A stretch of DNA of 64,000 nt, from positions 258,326-322,325 of the forward strand of contig NZ_SNZW01000015.1 of NCBI RefSeq assembly GCF_004364175.1, in the 5' to 3' direction. Made by a program: the position numbers and the translations under genes. A model generated the notes under the pieces. That model did no database searches. It was not told where the DNA came from and saw only the letters and a list, made by a program, of their open reading frames with translations. This DNA is from Maribacter caenipelagi. Lineage in GTDB: Bacteria; Bacteroidota; Bacteroidia; Flavobacteriales; Flavobacteriaceae. Below, in pieces: positions 47,165 to 57,429 of this stretch (position 1 is its first letter; every line of letters starts with the position of its first letter).

Positions 47165-49723
47165 TTAATCTTCGGTTTCAGAATTATCAGTCTCTGTTCC
47201 TTCTTCAGATTCAGAATTATCAATCTCCGTGCCATTTTCAGCATCTACCTCAATATCAAGTATTTCTGATTCCTCCAAATCATCTTCATCTTTCATAACC
47301 TTTGCAACTGCCGCAATAGAGTCATTACCTTTAATGTTTATCAATCTAACACCTTGTGTCGCCCTACCCATTACACGTAAATCTTCTACGCTCATACGTA
47401 TTGCAATACCAGATTTATTAATAATCATTAAATCATCAGAATCTGTAACGTTTTTAATAGCTACCAGCCCACCAGTTTTATCGGTCACACTAATAGTTTT
47501 AACTCCTTTACCACCTCTATTTGTTACTCTGTAATCTTCGATACTTGAACGCTTGCCATAACCTTTTTCAGAAACAACCAATATTTCATCTTCAAAGTTA
47601 TGAACCGATACCATTCCGATTACCTCATCGTCATCATTTGCCAAAGTAATACCACGAACACCAGAAGCATTTCTACCCATTGGTCTTGTCTTACTTTCTT
47701 CAAAACGAATCGCTTTACCAGATTTAAGTCCTAAGAAAATTTCACTTGAACCAGTAGTTAATTTAGCTTCCAACAACTCATCACCTTCACGAACGGTAAT
47801 GGCATTAATTCCATTTTGACGTGGTCTTGAATATTGTTCTAAAGATGTTTTCTTAACAACACCCTTCTTAGTTGCCATAATTACATAGTGAGCATTGATA
47901 TATTCTTCATCTTTTAAATCTTGTGTACAGATGAATGCCTTTACACTATCATCTTGTTCAATATTTATTAGATTCTGTATAGCCCTACCTTTTGATGTTC
48001 TGCTTCCTTCAGGAATTTCGAATACACGCATCCAGAAACATTTTCCTTTTTGTGTAAAGAACAACATATATTGGTGATTGGTACCAACAAACAAATGTTC
48101 TAAGAAATCTTCATTTCTTGTAGATGATGCTTTTTGACCAACACCGCCTCTATTTTGTGTTTTGTATTCTGTTAACGGAGTTCTTTTAATATAACCAGCA
48201 TGAGAAATTGTAATTACAACTTGCTCATCTGGTATCATGTCTTCCATACTAAGATCACCACCTGCAATATTGATTACAGATCTTCTCTCGTCACCATATT
48301 TATCTTTAATCTCAAGAAGCTCATCTTTTATGATTTGCATTCTTCGCTCCTTTTTCTCAAGAATATCTTTTAAATCAGCAATAAGAAGCATAATCTCATC
48401 ATACTCGGTTCTAAGCTTGTCTTGCTCTAAACCAGTAAGTTGACGCAATCGCATTTCTACAATTGCCTTAGCTTGAATTTCACTTAATTTAAAGCGTTCA
48501 ATTAAGTTTGCTCTTGCCTCATCGGCATTTTTAGAAGCTCTTATTATAGCAATTACCTCATCTATATTATCTGATGCAATAATTAATCCTTCTAATATGT
48601 GCGCACGATCTTCAGCTTTCTTTAGTTCAAACTGCGTTCGTCTAACGACTACTTCATGCCTATGCTCAACGAAATAGTGAATCATTTCCTTCACATTCAA
48701 TAACTGAGGCCTACCATTAACCAAGGCAATGTTATTAACACTAAATGAAGTTTGTAATGCCGTATACTTGAACAGCATATTCAAAACGATATTAGGGATA
48801 GCATCTCTCTTTAAGATGTAAACAATACGCATACCGTTACGATCCGATTCATCTCTAATATTGGAAATACCCTCTATTTTCTTATCATTTACAAGATCAG
48901 CAGTCTTCTTTATCATATCTGCCTTGTTCACCTGATAAGGGATTTCATGAACAACGATACACTCTCTACCTTGAACCTCTTCAAAAGTTGCTTTAGCACG
49001 CATTTTTACACGCCCTCTTCCTGTATGAAAAGCTTCTTTTACACCATCATAGCCGTAGATTATACCTCCCGTCGGAAAATCTGGCGCTTTAATATGTGTA
49101 ATTAACTCATCTATTTCAATGTCATTATTATCGATATAGGCAACTGTACCATCAATAACTTCAGATAAATTGTGTGGTGGCATATTAGTTGCCATACCCA
49201 CAGCAATACCAGATGCACCGTTTACCAATAAACTAGGCACTCTTGTAGGTAGCACTGTCGGCTCTTTCAAAGAATCATCAAAGTTTAATTGATAATCTAC
49301 AGTTTCCTTTTCGATATCGATTAGCATATCATCTGCAATCTTACGCATACGGGCTTCCGTATAACGCATTGCTGCAGGGCTATCACCATCTATAGATCCA
49401 AAGTTACCTTGACCATCTACTAGCATATATCGCAAACTCCACTCTTGAGCCATACGAACCATAGCATCATATACCGAAGTATCACCGTGTGGGTGATACT
49501 TACCTAATACTTCCCCTACGATACGCGCAGATTTTTTATGAGAGCTATTACTTCTAACTCCTAATTCATGCATTCCAAAAAGAACTCTTCTGTGTACGGG
49601 TTTTAATCCATCCCTGACATCTGGCAGGGCTCGTGACACAATGACCGACATTGAATAATCAATGTAAGCAGATTTCATTTCATCTTCAATATTAATGGGA
49701 ATCAATTTTTCACCTTCAGCCAT
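47165..49723 (-). CDS. gyrA: DNA gyrase subunit A
   Basis: An 852-residue breakage-reunion subunit of gyrase. The catalytic Tyr121 is in AAMRYTEAR, and the winged-helix segment [19 protein letters not shown] is plain. The C-terminal pinwheel carries repeated GYxKR and SGKxIR blades ([18 protein letters not shown]) and a gyrase-box-like segment. At the quinolone position equal to E. coli Ser83 there is Thr82, with Asp86 kept. The protein ends in a very acidic tail containing two similar units ([11 protein letters not shown] and [11 protein letters not shown]). Divergent from clpC. Confidence 0.97.
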   Translation of the reverse strand: MAEGEKLIPINIEDEMKSAYIDYSMSVIVSRALPDVRDGLKPVHRRVLFGMHELGVRSNSSHKKSARIVGEVLGKYHPHGDTSVYDAMVRMAQEWSLRYMLVDGQGNFGSIDGDSPAAMRYTEARMRKIADDMLIDIEKETVDYQLNFDDSLKEPTVLPTRVPSLLVNGASGIAVGMATNMPPHNLSEVIDGTVAYIDNNDIEIDELITHIKAPDFPTGGIIYGYDGVKEAFHTGRGRVKMRAKATFEEVQGRECIVVHEIPYQVNKADMIKKTADLVNDKKIEGISNIRDESDRNGMRIVYILKRDAIPNIVLNMLFKYTALQTSFSVNNIALVNGRPQLLNVKEMIHYFVEHRHEVVVRRTQFELKKAEDRAHILEGLIIASDNIDEVIAIIRASKNADEARANLIERFKLSEIQAKAIVEMRLRQLTGLEQDKLRTEYDEIMLLIADLKDILEKKERRMQIIKDELLEIKDKYGDERRSVINIAGGDLSMEDMIPDEQVVITISHAGYIKRTPLTEYKTQNRGGVGQKASSTRNEDFLEHLFVGTNHQYMLFFTQKGKCFWMRVFEIPEGSRTSKGRAIQNLINIEQDDSVKAFICTQDLKDEEYINAHYVIMATKKGVVKKTSLEQYSRPRQNGINAITVREGDELLEAKLTTGSSEIFLGLKSGKAIRFEESKTRPMGRNASGVRGITLANDDDEVIGMVSVHNFEDEILVVSEKGYGKRSSIEDYRVTNRGGKGVKTISVTDKTGGLVAIKNVTDSDDLMIINKSGIAIRMSVEDLRVMGRATQGVRLINIKGNDSIAAVAKVMKDEDDLEESEILDIEVDAENGTEIDNSESEEGTETDNSETED

Positions 49724-49982
49724 TTTAAAATCTTCTGTTTTTTAATTAGTAAAAAAGCATGCCAATATACTTAAATCCTAGGCGTTTCAAGAATAAGTGG
49801 ATTTAATAATATTATTTTTTATTAACACTTGGCATAGTTATGTTAATTTTCACTTTAAATCAGTATTTCGCCACTATTAAAGCCACATTTAATGGGTTTT
49901 ACAATAACTTTAACGATTATAGGTACGGTATTTGCCATTGATTGAATCATATTTAGTAATTTTATAGTAGATAATATAGTAT

Positions 49983-52535
49983 ATGGATGATAATTTTTCC
50001 CCAAGAGTAAAGGATGTAATTGCTTATAGCAAGGAGGAAGCATTGCGACTTGGTCACGATTTTATCGGTACCGAGCACCTCATGTTAGGGCTTCTAAGAG
50101 ATGGAAACGGGAAGGCTATAAGCATTTTAGATGCTTTAGAAGTTGATTTGGAACACCTACGTAGAAAAGTAGAAATACTTAGCCCTTCTAACCCTAACGC
50201 TAGTGGCGTACAAAAAGATAAAAAGAACTTGCACTTGACAAGGCAGGCAGAACGTGCCTTAAAAACAACTTTTTTAGAAGCTAAACTTTTTCAAAGTTCT
50301 TCTATAAATACCGCGCACCTTTTACTTTGTATCCTTAGAAATGAAAACGACCCTACTACCAAGCTTTTACATAAATTAAAAGTGGATTATGATGGCGTCA
50401 AGGAACAGTTTAAATTTATGATTACAAGTGACGACGATATGGTAGACGGCCCAACGGCCGAATCTTTCCCTAGTGATTCAGATGACACAAATGAAGGAAA
50501 GGAAAGCACATTTGGTGCTTCTTCTAGCCAGAAAGGTGCAAAAAAATCTAAAACTCCGGTGTTAGATAATTTTGGTAGAGACCTTACTCAAATGGCAGAA
50601 GAAAATAAACTAGACCCTGTCGTTGGTAGAGAAAAAGAAATAGAAAGGGTTTCTCAAATTCTTAGTAGAAGAAAAAAGAACAACCCATTACTTATAGGTG
50701 AACCAGGTGTTGGTAAAAGTGCCATTGCAGAAGGTCTTGCTTTACGTATAATTGATAAAAAAGTTTCTAGAATTCTATATAACAAAAGAGTTGTTACCCT
50801 TGACCTTGCTTCTTTAGTTGCCGGCACAAAATACCGTGGACAGTTCGAAGAGCGAATGAAGGCCGTAATGAACGAGTTAGAAAAGAATGATGATGTCATT
50901 TTATTCATTGATGAAATTCACACTATTGTAGGTGCAGGTGGAGCTACCGGAAGTTTAGATGCTTCTAACATGTTCAAACCAGCATTGGCTAGAGGTGAAA
51001 TTCAATGTATTGGCGCTACTACTTTAGATGAATACAGACAATACATCGAAAAGGACGGTGCTTTAGAAAGACGTTTTCAAAAGGTTATCGTTGAACCAAC
51101 TTCTGTTGACGAGACCATTGAAATACTTCATAACATCAAAAGTAAATATGAAGATCACCATAATGTAACCTATACTGACGAAGCAATTGAAGCTTGTGTT
51201 AAATTGACAAATAGGTACATGACAGATCGTTTTTTACCAGACAAAGCTATTGATGCCCTTGATGAAGCTGGCTCTCGAGTTCACATCGTTAATATGGATG
51301 TTCCAAAACAAATTCTTGAATTGGAAAAGAAATTAGAAGATGTGCGTGAGCTTAAGAACAGTGTTGTTAAGAAACAGAAATACGAAGAAGCCGCGAAATT
51401 ACGTGATGACGAGAAAAGTCTAGAAAAGGAACTTGCCATTGCTCAAGAGCGCTGGGAAGATGATAGCAAGCTTAACAAAGAGACCGTTAGCGAAGATAAT
51501 GTTGCCGATGTAGTTTCTATGATGAGCGGTATTCCTGTAAATAGAATTGCACAAACGGAAAGCAATAAATTAGCTGGATTACCAGAACTAATTAAATCGA
51601 ATGTAATTGGTCAAGATGATGCAGTTGCAAAGGTTTCAAAGGCAATACAACGTAATAGAGCTGGACTTAAAGATCCTAACAAGCCAATTGGTTCGTTTAT
51701 ATTTTTAGGACAAACAGGTGTTGGTAAAACTCAATTGGCTAAAGTTTTAGCCAAAGAACTTTTTGATTCTGAAGACGCACTTATTCGTATAGATATGAGT
51801 GAGTACATGGAGAAGTTTGCTATCTCTAGATTAGTTGGCGCACCTCCAGGATATGTTGGTTACGAAGAAGGTGGTCAATTGACTGAAAAAGTTAGAAGGA
51901 AACCTTATTCTGTAATTCTTTTAGATGAAGTTGAAAAGGCACATCCAGATGTATTCAATATGCTTTTACAGGTATTGGACGATGGCTTCCTTACAGATAG
52001 TCTTGGTCGCAAAATCGATTTTAGAAATACCATTATAATAATGACTTCTAATATTGGTGCACGACAATTAAAAGACTTTGGACAAGGTGTCGGGTTCGGT
52101 ACTTCTGCCAAAAAGTCACAAGAAGACTCTCATCAAAAAGGTGTTATCGAAAATGCTTTGAAGAAAGCCTTTGCTCCTGAATTTTTAAATAGAATTGATG
52201 ACGTAATTGTTTTCAACGCTTTAGAAAGAGAAGACATACATAAGATTATAGATATTGAATTGGCTAAGTTGTTCAAAAGAATCAAGGATATAGGTTATCA
52301 CTTGAACCTTACTGATGAAGCTAAAGATTATATCGCAGAGAAAGGCTTTGACAAACAATACGGAGCCAGACCGCTAAAAAGAGCTATTCAAAAGTATATA
52401 GAAGATGCCCTGGCGGAAGAAATAGTAAATTCTAAACTTAAAGAGGGAGATAGCATTTATATCGATCTTGACAAGAAAAGTGAAGAATTGACCATTAAAA
52501 TTGAAAAAGCAGAGGAAGAATCGCCTAAAACATAG
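49983..52535 (+). CDS. clpC: ATP-dependent Clp protease ATPase subunit ClpC
   Basis: An 850-residue Hsp100 unfoldase. Two Clp-N repeats lie at about 1-145. AAA-1 carries Walker A GEPGVGKS near residue 240 and Walker B VILFIDEIH. A UVR-like coiled middle segment (about 455-500, KQKYEEAAKLRDDE) is the mark of ClpC against ClpA or ClpB. AAA-2 has Walker A GQTGVGKT near residue 580 and a C-terminal D2-small domain. It feeds proteins to ClpP, which is not in the window. Divergent from gyrA and ended by a strong terminator. Confidence 0.95.
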   Translation: MDDNFSPRVKDVIAYSKEEALRLGHDFIGTEHLMLGLLRDGNGKAISILDALEVDLEHLRRKVEILSPSNPNASGVQKDKKNLHLTRQAERALKTTFLEAKLFQSSSINTAHLLLCILRNENDPTTKLLHKLKVDYDGVKEQFKFMITSDDDMVDGPTAESFPSDSDDTNEGKESTFGASSSQKGAKKSKTPVLDNFGRDLTQMAEENKLDPVVGREKEIERVSQILSRRKKNNPLLIGEPGVGKSAIAEGLALRIIDKKVSRILYNKRVVTLDLASLVAGTKYRGQFEERMKAVMNELEKNDDVILFIDEIHTIVGAGGATGSLDASNMFKPALARGEIQCIGATTLDEYRQYIEKDGALERRFQKVIVEPTSVDETIEILHNIKSKYEDHHNVTYTDEAIEACVKLTNRYMTDRFLPDKAIDALDEAGSRVHIVNMDVPKQILELEKKLEDVRELKNSVVKKQKYEEAAKLRDDEKSLEKELAIAQERWEDDSKLNKETVSEDNVADVVSMMSGIPVNRIAQTESNKLAGLPELIKSNVIGQDDAVAKVSKAIQRNRAGLKDPNKPIGSFIFLGQTGVGKTQLAKVLAKELFDSEDALIRIDMSEYMEKFAISRLVGAPPGYVGYEEGGQLTEKVRRKPYSVILLDEVEKAHPDVFNMLLQVLDDGFLTDSLGRKIDFRNTIIIMTSNIGARQLKDFGQGVGFGTSAKKSQEDSHQKGVIENALKKAFAPEFLNRIDDVIVFNALEREDIHKIIDIELAKLFKRIKDIGYHLNLTDEAKDYIAEKGFDKQYGARPLKRAIQKYIEDALAEEIVNSKLKEGDSIYIDLDKKSEELTIKIEKAEEESPKT

Positions 52536-52560
52536 GTATTCACACTTTACTAGCATATAA

Positions 52561-52589
52561 AAAAGGAGCCCTATGTAGGGCTCCTTTTT
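52561..52589 (+). terminator. Terminator after clpC
   Basis: A 12-bp perfect stem (52561-52572 with 52577-52588), 4-nt loop ATGT, and a run of T. Clear rho-independent form. Confidence 0.9.
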
Positions 52590-52742
52590 CGTACAATTCA
52601 TTTTTAATTGTAAGAATACAAATACACTGTATAGTAGGTACGCGCAGTATGAACGATATTTTCGCGTTTAAACTAAAAATTTACCTAGAGAAAGTAGTTC
52701 CTTATACTTTCGCTTTAGACACACTATATTAATACGAATAGA

Positions 52743-53141
52743 ATGAAGATTGGATCTACCAAGAAGAAGGTAATTGTAAGGGAATACGAATTAGAAACAG
52801 GAAAAATTCAAGTATATGATAACTACATGGTATCCATCTTTGATGAGGGCGCTACGCTTACGCTAGAAAGAGCATATCAAATTATTGGTATATCTGAAAT
52901 TCACTTTAGAGATAAAAACTTTGGTTTTATAAGTCTACGAAAACATTCATTTGCTATCGACCCAACCATTTACAACTATCTTAAACAATTAGACAACCTT
53001 AAAGCTTTTGCTATTGTTTCTGTCAAAGAAATTGACATGCATAACTTTAAGATTGAAAAACTGTTTTATAAAAAACCAATGAAATTTTTCATTGAATTTG
53101 ATAACGCCTTAAAATGGGTAAAAAGGCGAGTTAACTCTTAA
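52743..53141 (+). CDS. Conserved hypothetical protein, 132 residues
   Basis: Not recognised. Soluble, no signal peptide or membrane helix. It is rich in Lys, Ile and Phe, starts MKIGSTKKKVIVREYELETG and ends in basic residues (WVKRRVNS). It reads as a real gene: good length, ATG start, no overlap, and a terminator-bounded space before it. It converges with nnrDE, with 7 nt between stops. No function can be offered. Confidence 0.6.
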   Translation: MKIGSTKKKVIVREYELETGKIQVYDNYMVSIFDEGATLTLERAYQIIGISEIHFRDKNFGFISLRKHSFAIDPTIYNYLKQLDNLKAFAIVSVKEIDMHNFKIEKLFYKKPMKFFIEFDNALKWVKRRVNS

Positions 53142-53148
53142 AAGAAAA

Positions 53149-54696
53149 TCAACTTGGTTGATTTTCTTCTTCAACCACAGGTTGTTCGGGCATTTTAAAC
53201 AAATCTAAATACGCACCAGCTATATTATCAATTAGATGAGATGCTGTTAAAGATTGAAAACCTGTAGATTCCACTGCAATATCACCAGCTCTACCATGCA
53301 AGTAGACTCCAAATATTGCCGCATCTAAAGCAGGGTAACCCTGAGCCCTAAGACCTGTAATTACACCTGTTAAGACATCACCACTTCCTGCAGTAGCCAT
53401 ACCAGGATTACCTGTTGTATTTACATAACCTTTTCCATTCTGCACTATTATAGTGTGCGCACCTTTGATCACTACAATACACTTATGCTTTTTTGAAAAC
53501 TTTTTAACTTTAGCTAGTTTATCAAAGTCGTCTTCCCATTTGCCTATCAATCTTTCTAACTCTTTTGGATGCGGTGTTAAAATAGAATCTTCTGGCAAAT
53601 TCTTTAATAACTCTTTATTAAGAGAAAGAATATTAAGCGCATCTGCATCAAGTACCAATGGCAGCTTATTGGTTTTTAAAAAACTAGATAAAGCCTTAAC
53701 GGTTGCCTCACTTGTTCCTATTCCAACTCCTACTCCAATAACCGTTGGTTCTATTTCTATATTTATATCTGTAAGTTCATTTTCATCGGCATCTGTTAAG
53801 ACCATAATTTCTGGTAATGAAGATTGCAAAATGTTATACCCTATTTTTGGCACATAAGACGTTACCAAACCGCTACCTGAATACAATGCTGCTTTAGACG
53901 ATAGACATACTGATCCCATCTTACCATAACTACCTCCAATAATTAATGAATGGCCGTAAGTTCCCTTATGCCCATATTTTTCACGAGGCTTATACATTGT
54001 AAGAACTTCATTCTTTCCTATTAATTCATAATCTGTTTCTGTAACTCTTAAATATTCTGGATCTAGTCCGATATCTAAAACTTCCCACTGTTCTATATAC
54101 TTTCCTGTTTCTGGTAAGAAAAATACCAGTTTCGGAGTCTGAAAACTTAATACAAAATTAGATTTTACAATAGCTTCAAAATCTTCGGGACCTTGATCCG
54201 TAAACAGACCTGAAGGTATATCAATAGAAAGTATAAAAGCCTGAGAATTATTTAAATGTTGAATAACCTTAACCACCCATGCATCAGGAGACCTATTTAA
54301 TCCTATTCCGAAAATTCCGTCTACAATAATATCTTCCCTACCAATTTCTGGCAGTTCATCATCAGAATTCATAAAGTGTGGCCAAACCTTGCGATCTTTT
54401 AATCTATCTAAATTTATTAGAAAATCTTTTGAACGCTTCTCACTGTAATTTATAACATACACTTCAACATTATAACCGTGATCGACAAGGTGTCTGGCAA
54501 GAGCAATACCATCTCCCCCATTATTTCCAATACCACAGAATAAATGTATTTTTACCGGAGCACCTTGCATACGCAAATGCATCCAATTAAAGAGCTGTAA
54601 AGCTGCGCGTTCCATCAATTCATTGCTTCCTATTTCTTCTTTTTTAATAGAAATCTGATCTGCTTTATAAATCTGTTTTGCACTATATAATTTCAT
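53149..54696 (-). CDS. nnr: Bifunctional NAD(P)H-hydrate epimerase / ADP-dependent hydrate dehydratase
   Basis: A 515-residue repair enzyme. The N-terminal half (about 1-215) is the YjeF-N epimerase (CGIGNNGGDGIALARHL, GIFGIGLNR, SIDIPSGLFTD). The C-terminal half (about 235-500) is the ribokinase-like dehydratase (GTYGHSLIIGGSYGKMGS, VLDADALN, TPHPKELERL, NPGMATAGSGDVLTG). Together they restore hydrated NADH and NADPH. Both active parts look complete. Single gene, divergent from the thr operon. Confidence 0.94.
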   Translation of the reverse strand: MKLYSAKQIYKADQISIKKEEIGSNELMERAALQLFNWMHLRMQGAPVKIHLFCGIGNNGGDGIALARHLVDHGYNVEVYVINYSEKRSKDFLINLDRLKDRKVWPHFMNSDDELPEIGREDIIVDGIFGIGLNRSPDAWVVKVIQHLNNSQAFILSIDIPSGLFTDQGPEDFEAIVKSNFVLSFQTPKLVFFLPETGKYIEQWEVLDIGLDPEYLRVTETDYELIGKNEVLTMYKPREKYGHKGTYGHSLIIGGSYGKMGSVCLSSKAALYSGSGLVTSYVPKIGYNILQSSLPEIMVLTDADENELTDINIEIEPTVIGVGVGIGTSEATVKALSSFLKTNKLPLVLDADALNILSLNKELLKNLPEDSILTPHPKELERLIGKWEDDFDKLAKVKKFSKKHKCIVVIKGAHTIIVQNGKGYVNTTGNPGMATAGSGDVLTGVITGLRAQGYPALDAAIFGVYLHGRAGDIAVESTGFQSLTASHLIDNIAGAYLDLFKMPEQPVVEEENQPS

Positions 54697-54751
54697 TCTT
54701 TATTTTTTTTACATCTAAAAAGTAACGATTCCGTAAAAAATTGTGGAATCA

Positions 54752-54782
54752 TTTGTTTAGGATATCAAATGTACTACTTTTG
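54752..54782 (+). promoter_or_regulatory. Promoter of the thr operon
   Basis: -33 element TTTG at 54752-54755, 19 nt, then TACTTTTG at 54775-54782, a full Bacteroidetes promoter. It places the transcript start a few bases before the leader peptide ATG at 54803. Confidence 0.75.
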
Positions 54783-54802
54783 ATTTTCAACCATTAGTAT
54801 TT

Positions 54803-54895
54803 ATGGACTGCTATAAAACAGACATAACATTCGATTTCACTACAGCTACTATTACTTATGGTACAACAACTGCATGGTTCACCCTTAGGGGTTAA
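54803..54895 (+). CDS. thrL: Thr-rich leader peptide of the thr operon (candidate attenuator)
   Basis: A 30-codon frame between the promoter and thrA: ten Thr and two Ile codons, with runs such as TTATIT and TTT, then AWFTLRG and stop. Thr and Ile are the amino acids sensed by thr attenuators. Its start lies about 20 nt after a perfect -7 box and the stop is 69 nt before thrA. A small hairpin (ACCC-TTAG-GGGT) overlaps the stop. I did not find a clear T-run terminator before thrA, so control may act on translation or on a structure I cannot fold by eye. Confidence 0.7.
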   Translation: MDCYKTDITFDFTTATITYGTTTAWFTLRG

Positions 54896-54964
54896 AAACT
54901 ATATTTCTCCGTACCCGTGTTTAATTACACCATATCTTAAATTACAAAGTCAATATTTCATATC

Positions 54965-57406
54965 ATGAAAGTTCTAAAATTTGGTGGTTCATCTGTAGCC
55001 AAACCCGAAAATATAATTAAAATTAAAAATATAATCTCTAAGTACAACGACCCTATAATTTTGGTTGTTTCTGCTTTAGGAGGTGTAACGGATCTATTAT
55101 TAGAAGCTGGATCATTAGCTTCTACACAAGATCAATCTTACAAAGAAATTCTTAGCACATTAGAAGAAAGACACCTTTCTACCGTTAAAGAATTAATACC
55201 TGTAACGGCACAAAGCAAAGTACTTAGCAAAGTTAAGAGTGAATTCAATGTATTGGAAACTCTATTGGAAGGTGCTTATTTTATCGGAGAGATCACTCCG
55301 AAGTTATCAGATAAAATAGTAAGCTACGGCGAACTTCTTTCTTCTTACATTATTAGCGAATACCTTATTAGTGAAAAACTTGACGCCGAGTTTAAAGATA
55401 GTAGAGAGCTAATAATTACACATAAGCTTAACGGCAAGAATGTGGTTAATTTCGCAAAAACCAATGCTAACTGCGTAGATTTTTTTAAGACTTTAAACAA
55501 GAAGGTAATCGTATGCCCGGGGTTTATAGCTACTAGCGAAGAAGGTGTATCTACTACTTTAGGAAGAGGTGGTTCTGATTACACAGCCGCAATTTATGCT
55601 GCTGCTATTGATGCAGATATTTTAGAGATATGGACAGATGTTAGTGGTATGTACACTGCCAACCCAAAAATGGTGAAGCAAGCAAAAGCAATTCCACATA
55701 TCTCATATGAGGAAGCTATGGAGCTTTCTCATTTCGGTGCTAAAGTACTCTACCCGCCTACTATACAACCAGTGTTATCGAAAGGGATTTCTATCGTAAT
55801 CAAGAACACTTTTAGCCCTGATGAAGCTGGAACTTTAATTACAAAATCTAAAAACGAAAAAGGAAAGACAGTTCGTGGTATAAGCCATATTGGTAATATT
55901 TCCCTATTGTCTCTAGAAGGACCGGGAATGGTAGGTATACCAGGTATTTCAAAACGCTTTTTCGAAGTGCTCTCTCAAGCAGATATTAGCGTGGTATTAA
56001 TTACACAAGCGTCCTCTGAGCATTCTATCTGCGTTGGTATTTCTGCCGATGATGTTGAAAAGGCAGTAAATATTGTTAATGAAGCTTTTGAATATGAAAT
56101 TGAAAGAGGTCGTATAAAAGAAGTGATTCCTGAAAAAGATTTGGCAATTGTAGCCCTAGTTGGTGATAACATGAAAAGTCATCAAGGATTGAGCGGTAAA
56201 ATGTTCAGTACTCTTGGTAAAAACAATGTCAATATTAGAGTGATTGCTCAAGGTGCGTCTGAAAGAAACATTTCTTGTATTATAGATGAAAAAGATGTAA
56301 AAAAAGCCCTTAACGCTTTACACGAAGAGTTTTTTGAGGAAAACATCAAACAATTAAACCTATTTGTAATGGGTGTTGGTAATGTTGGTGCAAAGTTTCT
56401 TGAGCAAATTAAAGAGCAACGTAAATTCTTGAAAGAGAATTTAAAATTGAACATTCGGGTCATCGGAATGTCAAATTCTAGGACCATGCTTTTTGATGAA
56501 AAAGGGATAGATTTAAATGACTGGTCAACAAAACTTGCGGCAGGTGAAAAAGCCGATAAAGTTAAATTTTTAGAATTAGTAAATAGTCTAAACTATAGAA
56601 ATAGCATCTTTGTTGATAATACAGCAAGTGAAGAGGTTTCTAAAACCTACAGCGAATATTTAGGTAATAGTATTTCTGTGGTAACCTGTAACAAAATTGC
56701 GTGTTCTTCTGCCTTTGAGAATTATTCTCATCTAAAATCTCTAGCAAGAACATATAACGCTCCTTTCTTATTCGAAACTAACGTTGGCGCAGGTCTACCG
56801 ATTATTGACACTTTAAAACATCTTATTGCATCTGGAGATAAAATCCTAAAAATTCAGGCTGTTCTGTCAGGAAGTTTAAACTTTGTTTTTAATAATTTCA
56901 ATGATAAAACCACCTTTCACGATGTGGTAAAACAAGCTCAGGAAGAGGGATACACAGAACCTGATCCAAAAATTGATTTAAGCGGAGTTGATGTAATGCG
57001 TAAAATATTAATTTTGGCTCGTGAAAGTGGAAATCAATTAGAAATTAGTGATATAACAAATAACCCATTTTTACCTGAAGAGAGTTTAAACACCGATAAT
57101 AATGAAGACTTCTTTGCCTCTTTAATAAAGCATGAATCTCATTTTCAGTCTTTATATACTAGAGCAAAAAATGCAGATAGTAAACTAAAGTATGTTGCTC
57201 AATTTGATAATGGTAAAGCAAGTGTAGGTTTACAAGAAATACCTAAAGGACACGATTTTTACAACCTAGAGGGCAGCGATAATATCGTACTTTTTTACAC
57301 TGAAAGATATCCAAATCAACCAATGATTATCAAAGGTGCCGGTGCCGGTGCTGCAGTTACAGCATCTGGTATATTTGCAGATATTATACGAATTGGTAAT
57401 TTCTAA
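54965..57406 (+). CDS. thrA: Bifunctional aspartokinase / homoserine dehydrogenase
   Basis: An 813-residue fusion. Residues about 1-290 are aspartokinase (KFGGSSVAKPENI, TLGRGGSDYTAA). ACT domains lie at about 310-460. The rest is homoserine dehydrogenase (FVMGVGNVGAKFLEQI, NKIACSSAFENY, ETNVGAGLPIIDTLKHL, GSLNFVFN, EEGYTEPDPKIDLSG). It gives both the first and third steps from aspartate to threonine and is likely feedback-inhibited through the ACT pair. First structural gene of thrABC; thrB follows after 23 nt. Confidence 0.96.
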   Translation: MKVLKFGGSSVAKPENIIKIKNIISKYNDPIILVVSALGGVTDLLLEAGSLASTQDQSYKEILSTLEERHLSTVKELIPVTAQSKVLSKVKSEFNVLETLLEGAYFIGEITPKLSDKIVSYGELLSSYIISEYLISEKLDAEFKDSRELIITHKLNGKNVVNFAKTNANCVDFFKTLNKKVIVCPGFIATSEEGVSTTLGRGGSDYTAAIYAAAIDADILEIWTDVSGMYTANPKMVKQAKAIPHISYEEAMELSHFGAKVLYPPTIQPVLSKGISIVIKNTFSPDEAGTLITKSKNEKGKTVRGISHIGNISLLSLEGPGMVGIPGISKRFFEVLSQADISVVLITQASSEHSICVGISADDVEKAVNIVNEAFEYEIERGRIKEVIPEKDLAIVALVGDNMKSHQGLSGKMFSTLGKNNVNIRVIAQGASERNISCIIDEKDVKKALNALHEEFFEENIKQLNLFVMGVGNVGAKFLEQIKEQRKFLKENLKLNIRVIGMSNSRTMLFDEKGIDLNDWSTKLAAGEKADKVKFLELVNSLNYRNSIFVDNTASEEVSKTYSEYLGNSISVVTCNKIACSSAFENYSHLKSLARTYNAPFLFETNVGAGLPIIDTLKHLIASGDKILKIQAVLSGSLNFVFNNFNDKTTFHDVVKQAQEEGYTEPDPKIDLSGVDVMRKILILARESGNQLEISDITNNPFLPEESLNTDNNEDFFASLIKHESHFQSLYTRAKNADSKLKYVAQFDNGKASVGLQEIPKGHDFYNLEGSDNIVLFYTERYPNQPMIIKGAGAGAAVTASGIFADIIRIGNF

Positions 57407-57429
57407 ATTTCATAACAAGAGTATTCATT

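Noticed and set aside
53453-53857. Open frame of 134 codons on the + strand inside nnrDE
   Set aside because: Antisense to a conserved enzyme; composition is that of a shadow.
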